The notes beneath the pieces were generated by a model. It saw nothing but the letters and a program-made list of their open reading frames with translations. It had not been told where the DNA came from and did not search any database. A stretch of DNA of 64,000 bases from assembly GCF_001431295.2 (NCBI RefSeq), contig NZ_LKAJ02000001.1, positions 3,286,001-3,350,000 of the forward strand. Direction: 5' to 3'. Positions 36,187 to 45,261 of this stretch are shown here, one piece after another. The DNA is from Candidatus Berkiella aquae (lineage in GTDB: Bacteria > Pseudomonadota > Gammaproteobacteria > Berkiellales > Berkiellaceae). Each line of letters opens with the position of its first letter. Positions within the stretch are counted from its first letter, which is position 1. The translations under genes and the position numbers were made by a program.

Positions 36187-37100
36187 AGTGCTCCACTGAT
36201 CGCAGCTCCAATTACGAAGGTGTTGCTGTTAGATTGACTCATGTCCAGTTTTTCTGATTCTTTTATAAATTCAGCATAGTTAATCATTCTTACTGGAAGA
36301 CTCAAAATGTTACTTAGGTTTGTCAATATTTCTGCTTTGCGCTCTGGCAATGGTGTCAAAACAATCCGTGAAATAACTATATTTTTTAAATTGCTAGAAC
36401 AATAATCAATTGAACGCTGAATCTCTACAGCCAGATCTTGTAATTCTGATTCTGTTTTTAGTTGACGATGGCCAATATCAAAATCTCTCATCATATAAAG
36501 TATTTTATTTTTGAATAATATAATATGACTTTTATGTTCTTCTATATGTAAGAGTGCTTGCCCTTCATCCGAATCGTCTAGTTGAAATGCAATTTCGCGC
36601 AATGCGCTTTGGCAAATATCAACGGATATGACATTTAGCCCCAATTCCTTTATAAATTCTGCATATTCGTCTACTGTGCTTTTTTTAGTTGCAATGACAT
36701 AAGTCAGCATTGCATTATTCTCTTTATTTTTTTGAGGCACTTCAATGTAATCAACCACCGCCTCTTCGATAGGATAATCAAGATAATCTGCAATACGCCA
36801 ACGCACGGCATCTTTCTTCTCATTGATTGAAACCATGGGCTGCTCTACCAAAAAAATTTGATAATCACTTTGTGGAATCAATATATTGGTTTTGATTGCA
36901 GATAAATTTAGCTGTGCAATTTTCTCTTTTAAGAATTGCTTTTGCTGGTCCCATTGGGATGTTTCATGATGATCAACTTCTAATAAAATTTTGTTGTTCT
37001 GCTTTTCTTCAATAAGCGCAAACCGTATGCCTTGAGTGGTAAATTGAATCCCTAATTGCTTTTCCTGTAACGGGTCATTTTTCACTTTGAAAAGCGGCAT
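36183..37100 (-). CDS. mshI: PilM-like actin-fold pilus assembly protein MshI
   Basis: 305 residues, cytoplasmic, first gene of the operon. ATG 37100 has GAGG 7 bases upstream. KQLGIQFTTQGIRFALIEEK is the first beta-hairpin of the PilM/actin-like fold, MVSINEKKDAVRWRIADYLD is typical of MshI/PilM, and the second half has LLHIEEHKSHIILFKN and LQDLAVEIQRSIDYCSSN. It recruits the PilN-like partner in the inner membrane. The promoter of the whole operon should lie in the 178-bp gap to the divergent L,D-transpeptidase gene, but no strong match was found. Confidence 0.8.
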   Translation of the reverse strand: MPLFKVKNDPLQEKQLGIQFTTQGIRFALIEEKQNNKILLEVDHHETSQWDQQKQFLKEKIAQLNLSAIKTNILIPQSDYQIFLVEQPMVSINEKKDAVRWRIADYLDYPIEEAVVDYIEVPQKNKENNAMLTYVIATKKSTVDEYAEFIKELGLNVISVDICQSALREIAFQLDDSDEGQALLHIEEHKSHIILFKNKILYMMRDFDIGHRQLKTESELQDLAVEIQRSIDYCSSNLKNIVISRIVLTPLPERKAEILTNLSNILSLPVRMINYAEFIKESEKLDMSQSNSNTFVIGAAISGAL

Positions 37101-37278
37101 GACAAAACCTCATTCCTTGGTTTGCTAGATATAGATCCTGCTATGGCCAATGTAAGCCTTATATACGAATTGTAGTCGCCTAACCAACTTATACAAGTTT
37201 ACTTCAGCTCTTTTTGAAAATGCCGATGATTAGCTTGTCAGACTTTTTGTTGGCAAAGATAAATAAGCAGGTATGCTC

Positions 37279-38223
37279 ATGGAAAATTTAAATAAGGTAC
37301 CAACAGTTAGGATGTTCCTTGCTGCAATCACGTTAGGAATTGGCATTGGTATATCCCCCCAAACTAGCTTTGGAACAACTTATGTACTACCTCACAACGG
37401 TAGTATTATCGGCAATATTCAACATGCAACCGTTATGCCCGGTGACACGTTAGCAACGTTAGGTTTACGACACGGTGTTGGCGGTTACGAAATGATGGAA
37501 GCAAACCCAGGCGTTAGCTTTCGTGATCCCCCCGTCGGAGCCACATTAATCGTGCCTTCAAGATTTATTCTCCCCGAAGGATCTCGTCAAGGCATCGTCA
37601 TTAACATCGCTGAATTACGCTTATATTATTATCATCCTGATGGGGTGCATGTTTCTACTTATCCGATTGGAGTCGGGCAAGAGGGCTGGGATACGCCGTT
37701 AGGAAAAAACGCCGTTGTTCGTATGCGAGAAAAACCGACTTGGGTCGTGCCTGATTCTATTATGGAGAATCATTTACGTCATGGGAAAGTTATCCCAAAA
37801 GTAAAACCCGCAGGACCGGATAATCCATTAGGTGAATATGCAATCACGACTGGATTTAAAAATATTGTCATTCACGGCACACCTGATACCAAAGAAAAAG
37901 CCGTAGGACTTCGTTCAAGTCATGGCTGTATTCGGATGCGAAATAGTGATGTGGGTGATTTATACAAAATGGTTAAAGTAGGTACGCCTGTAGAAATCAT
38001 TCATCAACCTGTTAAAATTGGGCAATTAGATAATAAAGTTTATCTAGAGTCACATGTCCCAGTCTCAGAAACGCTCACTATGGCAGATTATCGCGATGTG
38101 GGATCATTAATTAAAAAAGTCACCAGTAAAGCCGGCGATAAATATACTATCGAATGGCAAAAAGTGGATGAGCTGCAACGAAATCATCGCGGATATCCAG
38201 AGCCTATCGGATCTATCTTTTAA
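37279..38223 (+). CDS. L,D-transpeptidase with LysM domain (YkuD/ErfK family)
   Basis: 314 residues from ATG 37279; GCAGG is well spaced for it and too close to the upstream ATG 37273. N-terminal hydrophobic export segment (FLAAITLGIGIGI), then a LysM domain (HATVMPGDTLATLGLRHGVG to GATLIVPSRFILP), then the YkuD domain. The active site is HGTPDTKEKAVGLRSSHGCI followed by RMRNSD: His and the nucleophile Cys in SHGCIRM are both present. It forms 3-3 crosslinks or attaches proteins to peptidoglycan in the periplasm. Architecture is that of ErfK/YbiS/YcfS. It stands alone, divergent from the pilus operon. Confidence 0.92.
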   Translation: MENLNKVPTVRMFLAAITLGIGIGISPQTSFGTTYVLPHNGSIIGNIQHATVMPGDTLATLGLRHGVGGYEMMEANPGVSFRDPPVGATLIVPSRFILPEGSRQGIVINIAELRLYYYHPDGVHVSTYPIGVGQEGWDTPLGKNAVVRMREKPTWVVPDSIMENHLRHGKVIPKVKPAGPDNPLGEYAITTGFKNIVIHGTPDTKEKAVGLRSSHGCIRMRNSDVGDLYKMVKVGTPVEIIHQPVKIGQLDNKVYLESHVPVSETLTMADYRDVGSLIKKVTSKAGDKYTIEWQKVDELQRNHRGYPEPIGSIF

Positions 38224-38270
38224 AAAATAGCAATCTGTGTCAATATCGACTCTCTTTTTGGAGAGTCGAT

Positions 38271-38726
38271 ATGTTTTCTATCATTTTATATCAACCTGAA
38301 ATTCCGCCTAATACCGGTAATATCATTCGCTTATGTGCCAATACTGGCGCTACTTTGCATTTGATTGAACCCCTAGGTTTTGTGTTAGATGATAAAAATT
38401 TACGCCGTGCCGGCTTAGATTATCATCCCCTAACGCAAATTCATGTTCATCCTGATTTTGATTCTTGTCTTGCCCATTTCAGCGATAAGCGTATTTTTGC
38501 GCTAAGTGCAAAAGGTAAAACACTTTATACGACGCCTTCGTTTTCGGCAGACGATGCTTTTTTATTTGGCCCTGAAACGCGCGGCTTACCACAAGACGTT
38601 CTGCAAACCTTTACACAGGAACATATTCTGCGATTACCACAAATAACCGCTGATCGTAGCTTAAATCTTTCCAATACTGCTGCAGTAATGCTTTACGAGG
38701 CTTGGCGGCAAATTAATTTTACTTAG
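38271..38726 (+). CDS. trmL: tRNA (cytidine/uridine-34-2'-O)-methyltransferase TrmL
   Basis: 151-residue SPOUT methyltransferase that modifies the wobble base of tRNA-Leu. YQPEIPPNTGNIIRLCANTG at the N-terminus, GFVLDDKNLRRAGLDYH, FGPETRGLP and the knot region LRLPQITADRSLNLSNTAAV are all TrmL signatures. ATG 38271 has GGAGAG 5 bases upstream. Its last 4 bp overlap the convergent gpsA gene. Confidence 0.95.
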   Translation: MFSIILYQPEIPPNTGNIIRLCANTGATLHLIEPLGFVLDDKNLRRAGLDYHPLTQIHVHPDFDSCLAHFSDKRIFALSAKGKTLYTTPSFSADDAFLFGPETRGLPQDVLQTFTQEHILRLPQITADRSLNLSNTAAVMLYEAWRQINFT

Positions 38727-39721
38727 CCTTCCGTTTTTGGCGGGCGATTAAGAAGGTTGGTAACGGCTTGTTGTGGTGTGGTCTTTGCAAAAAGTACATC
38801 ATAAACTTGTTGGCAAATAGGCATATCAATCTTTAATTTATGGGCAAGAAGCATCACTTGTTTCGCATTTATTTTACCTTCAACAACCTGCCCGATGGTT
38901 TGCTCTGCTTGATCTTGTGAGATCCCTTGGCCTAACGCTAAACCAAATCGACGATTGCGCGATTGATTGTCAGTACATGTCAGGACAATATCACCAACAC
39001 CCGATAATCCCATCAACGTTGCGAGTTTAGCGCCTAATGCATCTCCTAAACGACATAACTCGGCCAATCCACGAGTAATCAATGCAGAGCGCGCATTTGC
39101 GCCATAACCTAAACCATCTGACATACCCACAGCGATGGCAAGTACATTTTTGACAGCACCACCTAATTCAACGCCAGGCATATCATCGGATAAATAAACA
39201 CGAAATTGTTCACTATGAAAAGCGGTTTGCAGCGCTTGACCAAAAGCAATTTCATTGGCTGCAATGGTAATTGCGGTAGGTAATCCTTTGGCAACTTCTG
39301 TTGCAAAACTTGGACCAGATAAAACAGCCATTGGGCGCTGACCACAATGAAGCTCACAGAGCTCATGCAATAAATCACCGTTTTCCGATAAGCCTTTTGT
39401 TCCCCAAATGATGCCTGCTTGCGCAGTTAAGAATGGGGCAATCGCTTTGGTTACCTCAGCAAAAGCGTGACTTGGCACAACCAAAAAAACAACGGCTTCT
39501 TTTCCCGCAGATTGGAAGGCTTGTGGCAAGGAACTACTAAAACTGACATTGGCAGGAAAAGTAAAATGAGGAAGATACTGCTCATTGACACGTGTCTTGG
39601 CGCAAGCTGCCATTGCGTCGGGATCATGTCCCCATAGCACAACTTGATGCCCTTGTTTTGCAAGGTAGAGCGCAAGCGCACTACCCCAGGAACCTGATCC
39701 TAATACTAAAAAAGATTTCAT
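38723..39721 (-). CDS. gpsA: Glycerol-3-phosphate dehydrogenase [NAD(P)+]
   Basis: 332 residues; reduces dihydroxyacetone phosphate to sn-glycerol-3-phosphate for phospholipid synthesis. [20 protein letters not shown] is the Rossmann loop GxGxx[12 protein letters not shown] and [16 protein letters not shown] are family motifs, [20 protein letters not shown] holds the catalytic Lys, and [16 protein letters not shown] the substrate Arg/Asn. Overlaps secB by 4 bp, the classic secB-gpsA pair of gammaproteobacteria. Confidence 0.97.
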   Translation of the reverse strand: MKSFLVLGSGSWGSALALYLAKQGHQVVLWGHDPDAMAACAKTRVNEQYLPHFTFPANVSFSSSLPQAFQSAGKEAVVFLVVPSHAFAEVTKAIAPFLTAQAGIIWGTKGLSENGDLLHELCELHCGQRPMAVLSGPSFATEVAKGLPTAITIAANEIAFGQALQTAFHSEQFRVYLSDDMPGVELGGAVKNVLAIAVGMSDGLGYGANARSALITRGLAELCRLGDALGAKLATLMGLSGVGDIVLTCTDNQSRNRRFGLALGQGISQDQAEQTIGQVVEGKINAKQVMLLAHKLKIDMPICQQVYDVLFAKTTPQQAVTNLLNRPPKTEG

Positions 39722-40197
39722 TGACGTGTTGCTTGACCTTCGCCTGCTTTGCCTTGCTTTTGTTGCTCTAAATGTTGCAAGTAAAGCGCATCAAAATTTA
39801 CCGGCGCTAACAATAACTGTGGGAAGCCGCCACGAATGACGATATCTGAAATCGTTTCACGCGCATAAGGATAAAGAATATTAGGACACATACTACCGAG
39901 TGCATGACCAAGTTGATCTTGATTGAAACCTTTGACGGTAAAGATACCTGCTTCATGGACTTCAACTAAAAAGGCAACTCGCTCACCCATTTTTACTGTG
40001 ACCGTTAAATGCAACACAACTTCATAAATCGATTCTTCTAATCGATTTGTTTTGGTTTGCAAATCAACATTCACTTCCGGTTTCCATTCTTCTCTGAAAA
40101 TTTCTGGTGCATGGGGTGTTTCAAAAGAAACATCTTTAACGTAAATGCGCTGAATGGTGAAAACGGGACCATCTTGATTCGTGTTTTTATCTGTCAT
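39718..40197 (-). CDS. secB: Protein-export chaperone SecB
   Basis: 159 residues; tetrameric cytoplasmic chaperone that delivers preproteins to Sec[21 protein letters not shown] at the N-terminus, [33 protein letters not shown] and [20 protein letters not shown] are diagnostic. It lies between the rhodanese gene and gpsA on the same strand. SecB is of interest beside the SecA-motor giant gene, but the two are 28 kb apart and no link is shown. Confidence 0.97.
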   Translation of the reverse strand: MTDKNTNQDGPVFTIQRIYVKDVSFETPHAPEIFREEWKPEVNVDLQTKTNRLEESIYEVVLHLTVTVKMGERVAFLVEVHEAGIFTVKGFNQDQLGHALGSMCPNILYPYARETISDIVIRGGFPQLLLAPVNFDALYLQHLEQQKQGKAGEGQATRQ

Positions 40198-40221
40198 TCC
40201 TACTTTTCCTTATATTAAAAT

Positions 40222-40644
40222 TTATTTGACTACGGGCATGCCAGCTGTGGCCCACCCATCCATGCCATTTGCAAGAAAATATACCTGATTAAAACCATTG
40301 GCGTTAAGAATTTTCGCCATTTTAGGAGCATCGGAACCATTTGCACAAACTAAAACAAGCGGTTTTGTTTTGTATTTGTTTAAGGTATTAAGCTTCCCTT
40401 GAAAATCTGCTTGCGGCAAATTGATAGCACCAATGATATGGCCTTGCTCAAAGCGCGCTTGAGTACGAATATCAACGACCACGCCTGCAGAGTGATTTAG
40501 CAGATTGACCAAATCTTGCGGAGCTAACTGAGGTATCCCCATCGAGCGATGGCGCCATTCATTCACTAACAAGATGAAAACAATGGCAAGAAAGGTACCA
40601 CTAAGAGCCCAGTGTTCGACAAAAAACGTTAAGAGGGGATTCAT
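40222..40644 (-). CDS. Membrane-anchored rhodanese-like protein (YibN-like)
   Basis: 140 residues: one N-terminal membrane segment (HWALSGTFLAIVFILLVNEW) followed by a single rhodanese domain (GVVDIRT... ARFEQGHIIGAINLP) and an active-site loop LVCANGSDAPKMAKIL with Cys. Position before secB and gpsA and opposite gpmI and envC matches E. coli yibN; grxC, which usually stands between yibN and secB, is missing here. Probable sulfurtransferase or persulfide binder; substrate unknown. Confidence 0.88.
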   Translation of the reverse strand: MNPLLTFFVEHWALSGTFLAIVFILLVNEWRHRSMGIPQLAPQDLVNLLNHSAGVVVDIRTQARFEQGHIIGAINLPQADFQGKLNTLNKYKTKPLVLVCANGSDAPKMAKILNANGFNQVYFLANGMDGWATAGMPVVK

Positions 40645-40767
40645 TCTCCCTACCTCGCTCTAAATCAAAGCCGTTTATTATACACACTATCAAGTTAACT
40701 AGCGACGTGAAACCGGCAATTGTTTATCCTTGTCTGTGCTTGTGACGATTCACCCAGGATTGCTGAC

Positions 40768-40797
40768 TTGAAACCATGGATTTCTCCGCCCTACAAT
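40768..40797 (+). promoter_or_regulatory. Candidate promoter of gpmI
   Basis: TTGAAA (40768-40773) and TACAAT (40792-40797) are separated by 18 bp, ending 34 bp before the gpmI start. The -35 also reads CTTGAAA, as in sigma-32 promoters, and CGCCCTACA near the -10 is weakly similar to the sigma-32 -10, but the sigma-70 reading is simpler. Confidence 0.45.
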
Positions 40798-40831
40798 GAA
40801 GCTTGTAACTTCATAATAAGTAAGCTTAATC

Positions 40832-42436
40832 ATGTCCATATCTCGTCCTAAACCAGTTGTTTTACTCATTTTTGATGGATGGGGTTGGTATGAACCTCAT
40901 GAACAAGCTGGCAATGCCATTTTAGCGGCCAAAACACCAAACTGGGACCGTCTGCTTGCCCAAGCCCCACATACCGTTCTTTCTGCCTCTGGTGAAGACG
41001 TCGGTCTACCGGATGGACAAATGGGAAATTCGGAAGTCGGCCATCTTACCTTGGGATCTGGGCGCACGATTTATCAAGATCTCACTCGCATTACGAAATC
41101 GATTGAAAAGGGTGAATTTTTTCAAAATAGTACGCTAAAAGAAGCTTTCAATAAGGCAGCAACTGAACAAAAAAGCATACATTTGATGGCACTTTTATCT
41201 GCAGGTGGTGTCCATAGCCATGAAGACCACCTCTTTGCTGCGATACAAATGGCTGCGCAAAATCATTGTTCCCAAATTTATATTCATGCTTTTTTAGATG
41301 GTCGCGATACGCCACCCCAAAGTGCAAAAGCTTCCCTTGAGAAACTGCAAGAAGTCATTGCAAAAACACCCGGTGCTAAATTGGCCAGCGTGAGTGGAAG
41401 ATACTATGCTATGGATCGTGACAAGCGTTGGGAACGCGTTAAGCTCGCTTATGATGCCATCGTATACGGCCAGTCTCCCTTTGTTGCATCCTCTGGGATC
41501 GAAGCCCTTGAATTAGCTTATCTTCGAGCTGAAACAGATGAATTTGTTAAACCAACATGTATCGTATCGCCACACGAAACACCCGTGACTGTGCAAACAG
41601 GAGATGTTGTTGTTTATATGAACTTTCGCTCCGATCGTGCCAGAGCATTGGCTTATGCTTTAACCTCGCCTGAATTCAATGGATTTGAGCGTGGTAATTA
41701 CCCTCAATTGGGAGAGTTTGTTGGCCTAACCGAATATGATAGTTCTTTAAATGTGAAAGTTGCTTTCGCGCCACAAACTCATCGAAATGGATTGGGTGAG
41801 TATTTACAAAACCAAGGATTATCGCAATTACGATTAGCAGAAACAGAAAAATACGCCCATGTTACTTTCTTTTTTAATGGCGGTGTTGAAAAACCTTTTC
41901 TCAAAGAAGACCGTGTATTAATACCCTCTCCTAAGGTGACGACTTATGATCAAGAACCACAGATGAGCGCTTATCCCTTAACGGAGAAGCTCATCGAAGG
42001 GATTACCAGTCTAAAATATGATTGCATTGTTTGTAATTATGCCAATGCTGACATGGTGGGTCATACTGGCGATTTTACTGCGGCTGTTGGTGCTATCCAG
42101 ACGTTAGATATTTGTCTTGGCAAAATATTAGCTGCCTTAGATAGTGTTGGAGGGTGTGCATTAATTACCTCTGATCATGGTAATGCAGAATGCATGATAG
42201 ATAGTGAAACTCATCAACCCCATACAGCGCATACAACCTCATTAGTTCCATTAGTTTACTATGGTAAAGAACACTTACATTTTATGGCTGATGGGAAATT
42301 ATCTGACGTTACACCCACGCTATTGCAACTCATGGGATTGCCAAAACCAAGTGAAATGACAGGGCATTCTTTGATTCAACCCGAATCGGTGACACCTTAT
42401 GACACAAAAACCAGCAATTCAAAAACGTTTACTTAA
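40832..42436 (+). CDS. gpmI: 2,3-bisphosphoglycerate-independent phosphoglycerate mutase
   Basis: 534 residues; glycolytic interconversion of 3- and 2-phosphoglycerate using two Mn ions. LIFDGWGW gives the first metal Asp (Asp15), GQMGNSEVGH carries the phospho-Ser (Ser67), HAFLDGRDTPP, SGRYYAMDRDKRWERV and NFRSDRAR are the substrate loop, and NYANADMVGHTGD and LITSDHGNAE the second metal site. The last 38 bp overlap envC, so the two are translationally linked, as in E. coli gpmM-envC. Confidence 0.97.
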   Translation: MSISRPKPVVLLIFDGWGWYEPHEQAGNAILAAKTPNWDRLLAQAPHTVLSASGEDVGLPDGQMGNSEVGHLTLGSGRTIYQDLTRITKSIEKGEFFQNSTLKEAFNKAATEQKSIHLMALLSAGGVHSHEDHLFAAIQMAAQNHCSQIYIHAFLDGRDTPPQSAKASLEKLQEVIAKTPGAKLASVSGRYYAMDRDKRWERVKLAYDAIVYGQSPFVASSGIEALELAYLRAETDEFVKPTCIVSPHETPVTVQTGDVVVYMNFRSDRARALAYALTSPEFNGFERGNYPQLGEFVGLTEYDSSLNVKVAFAPQTHRNGLGEYLQNQGLSQLRLAETEKYAHVTFFFNGGVEKPFLKEDRVLIPSPKVTTYDQEPQMSAYPLTEKLIEGITSLKYDCIVCNYANADMVGHTGDFTAAVGAIQTLDICLGKILAALDSVGGCALITSDHGNAECMIDSETHQPHTAHTTSLVPLVYYGKEHLHFMADGKLSDVTPTLLQLMGLPKPSEMTGHSLIQPESVTPYDTKTSNSKTFT

Positions 42437-43571
42437 TGGGTTTTTTTTAGGTTGGATTCTTTTTTTGCTGCCTTCAATATTGTGGGCAGCAGAAGATCCC
42501 TCGCAAATTAAAAAAAATTTGCAAGGTGTGCAATCTGAGATTAAAAAAATTGAAAAAGATCTCTATCAAACACATACACAAGAGCGTTCACATATCCAAA
42601 AATTAGCGGAGATCGAAAAACAAATTGGTGAACAAGCAGATAATTTGCTCATCCAAGAAAATAAAATTCAAGAGCATCAACAAGAATTAAAAACACTTGA
42701 GCAGCAAACAGCAACGTTGCAGCAAACAAATCTAGAACATCAAAAAGCATTAAGTCGATTAATTAATGTTACTTTTGAACATTACCATAAAGAAAGATTA
42801 AACTTGTTGTTCAATCCGCAAGAGATGTCAAAGCTTGCAAGATTAAATCAATATTATGTTCATTTTTATGCACAGCGTGCTAATAAAATTCGCGAACTTC
42901 AAGCTCATTTAAGCCATGTCATCGTCTTACAAAATAAAGTAAAACAAAAACAACAAGCCATTTTACTATTGACCCAAGATTTAAAACAAAAACAAAACGA
43001 ATTATTAGCTAACAAAACGGAACGAGCACAATTACTGAATATGTTGACCAACGAACGAAAGAGTTCTGAAGAAAAATTGGCACAACTACAAAGTCAAGAA
43101 CAGCATCTTGAACAACTTTTTAAAGCCATTCAAGAAAAAATATCAACAACACCAACCTACATTGATCCCGCTCAAGAATTCGCGAAAATGAAGCGCCGTT
43201 TAGCTTTACCTATTCAAGAATCTGGCGCTTTTTTAACAAAACTACCTCATCTCAAAAAGGCAAAAGCAAAAAAATCTTATATCCAAGCCAATGCCGGCAC
43301 ACCGGTCAATGCCATTTTTCCTGGACGAGTGGTTTTTGCAGAGTGGTTACGGGGTGTTGGATTACTTTTAATCATCGATCATGGCGATGGTTATATGAGT
43401 CTTTATGGTAATAATCAGAAACTGTATAAAAGTTTAGGCGAATGGGTCTCGGCCGGAGAAATGATCGCTCGTGTGGGTCAAAGCGGCGGACATGCAGAAC
43501 CCGGATTATACTTTGAGATAAGAAAGGACGGTGAAGCGTTAGATCCTACTCCTTGGTTCAGCAAAGCCTGA
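42399..43571 (+). CDS. envC: Murein hydrolase activator EnvC-like, coiled coil plus LytM domain
   Basis: 390 residues. Signal peptide ending near SILWA, then a long Gln/Lys/Glu-rich coiled coil (about residues 35-255), then a LytM (M23) domain: NAIFPGRVVFAEWLRGVGLL, IIDHGDGYMSLYGNNQKLYK and GHAEPGLYFEIRKDGEALDP. The metal-binding residues of active M23 enzymes are not all present, as in EnvC, which activates amidases AmiA/AmiB at the septum instead of cutting peptidoglycan itself. It lies between gpmI and ctpA. Confidence 0.92.
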   Translation: MTQKPAIQKRLLNGFFLGWILFLLPSILWAAEDPSQIKKNLQGVQSEIKKIEKDLYQTHTQERSHIQKLAEIEKQIGEQADNLLIQENKIQEHQQELKTLEQQTATLQQTNLEHQKALSRLINVTFEHYHKERLNLLFNPQEMSKLARLNQYYVHFYAQRANKIRELQAHLSHVIVLQNKVKQKQQAILLLTQDLKQKQNELLANKTERAQLLNMLTNERKSSEEKLAQLQSQEQHLEQLFKAIQEKISTTPTYIDPAQEFAKMKRRLALPIQESGAFLTKLPHLKKAKAKKSYIQANAGTPVNAIFPGRVVFAEWLRGVGLLLIIDHGDGYMSLYGNNQKLYKSLGEWVSAGEMIARVGQSGGHAEPGLYFEIRKDGEALDPTPWFSKA

Positions 43572-43635
43572 ACGGGATAGAGTCTGCGAAGACTATACGC
43601 TTTGTAAATTCTGCTCAACGTATAAGGATATAGGT

Positions 43636-45129
43636 ATGAGCCCATTGATAAACCGTGCTCCACTAAGAGCACTGTTATTTGTACTGGCATTGCAAACAAC
43701 TGTAACTTCTTTACCAGTATTAGCAAAAGAGAAAGATGACGCCGCCAGCAACGCCAAAGTAAAAGCCACTATACAGGAAACACTTCCCTTAGATGATTTG
43801 CAACGCTTCACCTCTGTTGTTGAGCAAATCCGCAAGTATTATGTCAAACCGGTCAATGATAAAGAATTATTTGAAAATGCTATCCGGGGCATGTTAAGCG
43901 GACTTGATCCACATTCAGCTTATTTAGATGAAAATGAATTTTCTGATCTTCGAGCCAATACCTCTGGTAAATTTGGCGGACTGGGTATTGAAGTCACCAT
44001 GGAAGATGGCTTTGTCAGAGTCATTAGCCCTATTGATGATACGCCTGCTAGTCGCGCCGGTCTTAAATCAGGAGACTTTATTGTCAAATTGGATGACACG
44101 CCTGTAAAAGGCTTAACGTTGAAAAAAGCGGTTGAGATGATGCGTGGCGATCGCGGCACCAATATATTGCTTACCGTGGTTCGCAAAGGCACCAATGCCC
44201 CTTTAAAAATCAAAGTGACCCGCGATATTATTCAAGTAAAAAGTATCCGCACGAAAATATTAGATAAATCTTATGGTTATGTACGTGTTTCACAGTTCCA
44301 AACACATTCTGGAGAAGATCTCGTTCAAGCTGTCGAAAAACTACAGAAAGAGACCAATAACCAGCTTAAAGGCTTGATTATTGATTTACGCAACAATCCT
44401 GGAGGAATTTTAGAATCCTCTGTGAAGGTTGCCGATGCATTCCTTGATAAATCAAGATTAAATTATAATGGCATGATTGTTTATACTGAAGGACGATTAC
44501 CGGGTTCTGAAATTAAAGAACTTGCAACCGATGGTGATATTCTACAAGGTGCGCCGGTTGTTGTTATCGTCAATGGTGGTTCTGCCTCTGCCTCTGAAAT
44601 TGTGGCGGGTGCATTACAAGATCATAAACGCGCTTTAATTGTGGGAACCCAAACGTTTGGTAAAGGCTCTGTGCAAACCGTCTTACCTTTAAGAGATAAT
44701 CATGGCTTGAAACTCACGACGGCACTTTATTTCACTCCCGCTGGACGCTCAATTCAAGCAAAAGGGATTGTGCCCGATATTGAGATCCCAGATATTAAAA
44801 TGCCAGAAGTAAAACATGATGAGTTAGAAGAACTGGTTAATATTCGTGAAAGCGATCTAGACGGCCACTTAGAGAACGGCGCGAAAAAACCTGAAAGCAG
44901 TCCTGAAAAAGAGCCGCAGGCCAGCAATACAACTGAAACACCAAGCAAAGAAGCAAAAAGTGAATCAGATGAAGGTAAATTAGCACTTAAAAACGATTAC
45001 CAACTTAACGAAGCACTTAATCTCTTAAAGGGCTTAACGTTTATTGAATCTCGGCAGTCACAAAAAAGCAATTCGACTTTAAATATTAAAAATGCCAAGG
45101 AAAAGGAGACTGTAAAAACACCGCAGTGA
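43636..45129 (+). CDS. ctpA: Carboxyl-terminal processing protease, S41 family
   Basis: 497 residues. Signal peptide MSPLINRAPLRALLFVLAL with cleavage near PVLA, then the S41 N-terminal region (VVEQIRKYYVKPVNDKELFE), a PDZ domain (GLGIEVTMEDGFVRVISPID), and the catalytic core: GGSASASEIVAGALQDHKRA with Ser318 and TFGKGSVQT with Lys343, 25 residues apart as in the Ser/Lys dyad of Prc. The C-terminal 90 residues are Glu/Lys/Ser-rich and low-complexity. ATG 43636 has AAGGAT 6 bases upstream. Follows envC at 64 bp; the pairing is common in gammaproteobacteria. Confidence 0.95.
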   Translation: MSPLINRAPLRALLFVLALQTTVTSLPVLAKEKDDAASNAKVKATIQETLPLDDLQRFTSVVEQIRKYYVKPVNDKELFENAIRGMLSGLDPHSAYLDENEFSDLRANTSGKFGGLGIEVTMEDGFVRVISPIDDTPASRAGLKSGDFIVKLDDTPVKGLTLKKAVEMMRGDRGTNILLTVVRKGTNAPLKIKVTRDIIQVKSIRTKILDKSYGYVRVSQFQTHSGEDLVQAVEKLQKETNNQLKGLIIDLRNNPGGILESSVKVADAFLDKSRLNYNGMIVYTEGRLPGSEIKELATDGDILQGAPVVVIVNGGSASASEIVAGALQDHKRALIVGTQTFGKGSVQTVLPLRDNHGLKLTTALYFTPAGRSIQAKGIVPDIEIPDIKMPEVKHDELEELVNIRESDLDGHLENGAKKPESSPEKEPQASNTTETPSKEAKSESDEGKLALKNDYQLNEALNLLKGLTFIESRQSQKSNSTLNIKNAKEKETVKTPQ

Positions 45130-45261
45130 CATTCACGGCGTTCGTGTAGATTCGCTAAAATTTTGATAACTTTCAAAATTGAATGAGCCCTATAGAAAGT
45201 CATCATTTTTTGTTATGATTGGAAATTTTAGCGGTTCTGTGTAGTAAAGAAGTTCTTTTGA

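Noticed and set aside
43478-43835. Minus-strand frames opposite envC and ctpA
   Set aside because: Antisense to two well-supported genes, no ribosome binding site and no family match.
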